Below, in pieces: positions 62,663 through 64,000 of a stretch of DNA of 64,000 nt. Under the pieces are notes generated by a model. It saw only the letters and a program-made list of their open reading frames with translations, had not been told where the DNA came from and did not search any database. The position numbers and the translations under genes were made by a program. The stretch spans positions 4,092,327-4,156,326 of the forward strand of contig JAESIW010000200.1 in assembly GCA_016802295.1 (NCBI GenBank), read 5' to 3'. The stretch comes from Brachionus rotundiformis (lineage: Eukaryota; Rotifera; Eurotatoria; Ploima; Brachionidae). Within the stretch, counting starts at the first letter, position 1. The number at the start of each line of letters is the position of its first letter.

Positions 62663-63584
62663 CTGTCAGTTGGGGTAAATATGATAATGGGGTATAAGCG
62701 ATAATTTTTTTTTTGAATGATCATTGCTCGTGATAGGATTAATATTTTTGAATAAAATAAAAATTATTTAATAAAAAAACCATTCCTCTACAAAATAATT
62801 ATTTAAAGTCGTATATAGATATTTTATTTTTTTTTGAAATTTTCCGACAATTAACTTTAACAATTAAAAAAAACGACTTTTCAAAAAACTAACTTTTTTT
62901 GTAGAACCTTTTTTTTTTAATAAAAAAATAAATATTCATTATTATTTTATGCTGAATTCAAATCTGAAATCAGATTTTGAAAAAAATTAACCGCTTTTTA
63001 GCAATCCCAAAAAAACGGATTTTCTCTTGTTTGGGGTAAATGTGATAATTTAATTTAACGTTAAAAAAACTTGAATTTTTTTAAAAATCGCTATTAATTT
63101 AAAAAATGTCAAGAACAAACTTTAATAAAAAATTAAAAAAAACTTTAAAATACACTCAGGAAACTCTTGAAAAAGCTTTAGATGAAATTAAGCTTAAAGT
63201 TTTGAATATACATCAAGCCTCAGTAAGATACAGCATACCATATGCAACCTTACACACTAGGATACATGACAAATTCAAAAAATCATACATTGGAAAAGGA
63301 ACAAATCCTCGGTCGGCTAGTGAAATTTTTTTCTCTTTTTTTTTCGTTTAAAATTGAAATTATCACATTTACTCCAATGAATGGGGTAAATGTGATAACT
63401 TTTCTTATTTTAGTTTATACGCTGTAAAATTTGAACCGTTTATTTTTTTTCAAAAAAAATTTTTTTAATTAAAAAGAAAATGAATTTTTTATTAATTAAA
63501 ATACAACTCAGTCCAAAAAAAAAAATTCCCTCCTCTCTATTAAAACTTAAACATAAGAATTATCGCAATTACCCCATTTGACAG
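62663..63584 (+). mobile_element. Pogo/Tc1-type DNA transposon with TIRs and TA target duplication
   Basis: 922 bp flanked by TA (62661-62662 and 63585-63586). Left TIR CTGTCAGTTGGGGTAAATAT; right TIR read inward CTGTCAAATGGGGTAATTGC; alike for about 27 bp. The motif GGGGTAAATGTGATAA recurs inside (about 63,033 and 63,386, and partly inverted near 63,360) and diverged at both ends. It carries one ORF with a psq-type helix-turn-helix but no DDE catalytic domain, so it is probably non-autonomous. Confidence 0.75.
63106..63351 (+). CDS. Psq-type helix-turn-helix protein, truncated transposase N-terminus
   Basis: 81 aa. After a basic start, KYTQETLEKALDEIK...NIHQASVRYSIPYATLHTRI fits the psq/CENP-B-like DNA-binding domain of pogo-type transposases (YSxExLxxALxxIK...xxAAxxYxIPxxTLxxR). 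The frame ends soon after in a Phe-rich tail, so only the DNA-binding half remains. Lies inside the TIR element 62,663-63,584; it may bind the element's repeated GGGGTAAATGTGATAA motif, which is inferred. Confidence 0.6.
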   Translation: MSRTNFNKKLKKTLKYTQETLEKALDEIKLKVLNIHQASVRYSIPYATLHTRIHDKFKKSYIGKGTNPRSASEIFFSFFFV

Positions 63585-63586
63585 TA

Positions 63587-64000
63587 TGTTGCAAAAGTTT
63601 AGAAATTGGTTATTTTATTTATCTTAAATTGTTTACTTGTTGTATTTTACGAAAAATTGAGTACCAAAGAAAAAAAATAAAAGCACTAATTTGTAGAATT
63701 TTTTTTTCTCTACAATTTGATATATGACACTGGGAATAAAAATATAATTAACTTTTAAATATTTCTAATGAAGAAACTTTCTCTAAAAATAAAAAATAAA
63801 AGTCGGTGCAAAAGTTTAGAAATTCGGGTAAACCTAAAGTTTTAGCAACCATTGCTACCTTTTTTTCACACCTTAATGATTAATTCTTAAATAGCTTCTA
63901 ATTTTGATTAAATTGTGCTCTAAAACTGCTTAAAATAACTATTCTCAAACTACTTAGGTCTTTTCAAAATAACTTAACCAAAAAATCTTAATTTTGCCAA
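63587..64000. other. AT-rich window end
   Basis: No gene or repeat recognised. Confidence 0.5.

Noticed and set aside
1..64000. CRISPR arrays, operons, riboswitches, rRNA
   Set aside because: The window is eukaryotic; no regularly spaced repeats or rRNA-like sequence were seen.

Overview
The window looks like nuclear DNA of a small-genome, very AT-rich invertebrate animal. Coding regions are split by many GT-AG introns, most of them only 45-65 nt long. The recognisable genes are animal genes: an LMO7-type CH-PDZ-LIM protein, VMP1, RPAP1, argininosuccinate lyase, chitinases with CBM14 domains and an IL-17-like cytokine. AT content, short introns and mixed transposon relics would fit a monogonont rotifer such as Brachionus. 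That identification is an inference; other AT-rich spiralians cannot be excluded by reading alone.

Left third (1-19,913): three copies of one secreted GH18 chitinase gene. Copy A (1-1,702, minus, cut by the window edge) and copy B (8,760-11,366, minus) are direct repeats offset by 9,664 bp. Copy C (16,732-19,340, plus) is the mirror image of B. B and C lie in two inverted arms of about 3.7 kb (8,178-11,901 and 16,193-19,913), separated by a 4.3 kb spacer holding the intact single-exon VMP1 gene and a dead LINE. Between A and B lies a secreted trypsin-like protease (2,322-6,854, minus) whose roughly 2.9 kb intron carries MULE and SINE-like relics. Copies A and B have Asp for the conserved Tyr of the GH18 MxYD motif; copy C keeps Tyr.

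Middle (19,914-45,910): about 6.6 kb without a recognised gene, then a 12-exon LMO7-like gene (26,561-40,758, plus, 1,486 aa, reading frame closed across all junctions), then an 8-exon argininosuccinate lyase gene (42,244-45,051, plus, 467 aa) with a hAT-type MITE in intron 5, then a LINE relic.

Right third (46,050-64,000): an intronless GH3 glycosidase gene (46,409-48,742, minus) broken by one in-frame TAG, bracketed by decayed pieces of the neighbouring genes (an RPAP1 3' fragment on one side, an ASL exon-3 fragment on the other). This suggests an old duplication of the ASL/RPAP1 junction. RPAP1 (52,062-57,092, minus, 4 exons, 1,422 aa) and an IL-17-like gene (58,795-59,361, minus) follow. 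The end holds a short pogo-type MITE and a 922-bp TA-flanked element with matching terminal inverted repeats, a psq-type helix-turn-helix ORF and several copies of a GGGGTAAATGTGATAA-like motif.

The genes are ordinary eukaryotic single genes, not operons. The most unusual points are the chitinase inverted duplication with its motif change, the IL-17-like gene, the interrupted GH3 gene between duplicated fragments, and the pogo-like element. All splice sites were read by eye.
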